Positions 63,516 through 64,000 of a stretch of DNA of 64,000 bases are shown here, piece by piece. The notes under the pieces are model-generated. The model ran no database searches. It had not been told where the DNA came from and was given only the letters and a program-made list of their open reading frames with translations. The position numbers and the translations under genes are program-made. Within the stretch, counting starts at the first letter, position 1, and each line of letters opens with the position of its first letter. Source of the DNA: Neocallimastix lanati (nom. inval.) (taxonomy: Eukaryota; Neocallimastigomycota; Neocallimastigomycetes; Neocallimastigales; Neocallimastigaceae). The stretch covers positions 707,501 through 771,500 of the forward strand of contig JACVTC010000065.1 of NCBI GenBank assembly GCA_016946835.1. Reading direction: 5' to 3'.

Positions 63516-64000
63516 GTTATTATTATTATTATTATAATTATTGATATTATTAGAATTGTCATTATTGTTAATATTATTATTATAATCATCAATATTAATA
63601 TCATGATTATTATTATTATTATAATTTAAATTATTTGGATCATCCTCTAAATTCATATTATCTTCATCTCGAATATTTCCATTATTATTAATTTCAATAA
63701 TATCTGGATTTTCTCTAAAATTAACCTTTTTTGTAGAAGAAAGATATTCACCTTCAATTATTTTATTATTATTTAGTTCCTCATTATTATTACTATCATT
63801 ATAATTATCATTATTATTATTTATTTGTTTCATGGCTAGAGTGTGAATAGGAACTGGATTATCTTTGAGATGAAGCCTTTGTGTTTCTTTATAAGGCCCC
63901 TTATATTTTTCTTTATTTTGTTTCCCTTTTCTCTGAGCAGCAAAAACAACTTCATCCTGGAATTCTTCATTGGTATCTCTTAAATAAACATTATTATTAT
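58554..64000 (-). CDS. pol: Element E Pol with long Asn-rich insert, partial
   Basis: Open from the right edge to 58554; numbering is from the ATG at 63833 (1759 residues), with the frame still open upstream (EVVFAAQRKGKQ). N-terminal Asn-rich tracts are followed by INQPNI and AHLLDLCPKFRT, retropepsin FLDSCASVN (about 276, Cys in place of Gly), RT VRMCVDYRVVN and YIDD (about 700), and RNase H RTDASKYGIGG (about 848) ending ADALSRL (about 958). Then comes an insert of roughly 400 residues, Asn-rich with a pure Asn run near 1326-1357. Integrase resumes with the zinc finger (about 1415-1455), GLDLVGP (about 1483), TDNGPQLIS (about 1543), NGEVENRNRE (about 1576) and PYFIGPLKIVK. It stops after FVEITD. 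The enzyme motifs look intact. Confidence 0.92.

Larger units (their letters stand above)
57643..64000 (-). mobile_element. Ty3-type LTR retrotransposon E, 5' part outside window
   Basis: The 3' portion of an element: 3' LTR, purine tract with hairpin, a 3' untranslated stretch, and a long open pol that runs off the right edge. Gag, leader and 5' LTR lie beyond 64000. Same orientation as B and C. Confidence 0.92.

Noticed and set aside
63250-63629. Leu-rich and Ile-rich membrane-like frames on both strands
   Set aside because: Antisense or shifted readings of the Asn-coding (ATT)n tract in Pol of element E.
1-64000. CRISPR arrays, rRNA genes or bacterial operons
   Set aside because: No regularly spaced repeat-spacer pattern and no rRNA-like conserved stretch was seen; the repeats present are microsatellites or LTRs.

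Overview
The window looks like repeat-rich DNA from a very AT-rich lower fungus, most likely an anaerobic gut fungus (Neocallimastigomycota). The evidence is long A/T homopolymers, (ATT)n tracts coding for Asn runs, a secreted EstA-type esterase with a bacterial flavour, and many Ty3-type retrotransposons. This is inference: no rRNA or marker gene is present. A Dictyostelium-like amoeba was considered and fits less well. Only two convincing host genes remain: a secreted esterase (4777-6228, minus) and an intron-containing tRNA-Ile(UAU) (28517-28609, plus). Everything else recognisable is mobile DNA or its debris.

Layout. 1-4776 is AT-rich DNA with a microsatellite, a GC-rich hairpin and a few less AT-rich gene relics. 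4777-6228 is the esterase; 8751-8860 is a decayed copy of its 3' end. 9285-12909 is a broken Ty1/copia element (minus) that has lost RT and RNase H. 13.6-15.4 kb holds LTR-like repeats that recur at 39.1-40.4 kb. 15814-17084 is a frameshifted MULE-type transposase relic. 18471-19470 is a 1000-bp solo LTR with a 5-bp target duplication. 19476-28500 is a complete Ty3-type element (A) with visually identical LTRs, ending 16 bp before the tRNA-Ile gene. 29170-32560 is a decayed chromovirus. 36512-39051 is a truncated relative of A (D: 5' LTR, primer site, leader and gag start). From 40436 to the right edge, LTR units lie end to end in one orientation, separated by only 4-5 A-rich bases: a solo LTR, a composite LTR segment, complete element B (42721-49712), complete element C (49717-57637) and the 3' part of element E (57643 onward).

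How the genes work together. In A, B and C, gag ends a few codons after a heptamer T TTA AAC or T TTA AAA, and pol opens in the -1 frame. In all three a spacer of exactly 7 nt is followed by a 6-bp stem with an 8-nt loop; the stem sequence differs but pairing is kept. In A and B the loop can also pair with downstream sequence to make an H-type pseudoknot. This conserved -1 frameshift module would set the Gag to Gag-Pol ratio. Each element also shows a primer-binding site 6-7 nt after its 5' LTR, PR-RT-RNase H-INT order, and a purine-rich tract abutting the 3' LTR; in B, C and E a small covarying hairpin lies just before that tract. A and the solo LTR next to it share one spot just upstream of a Pol III gene, which recalls Ty3 targeting in yeast.
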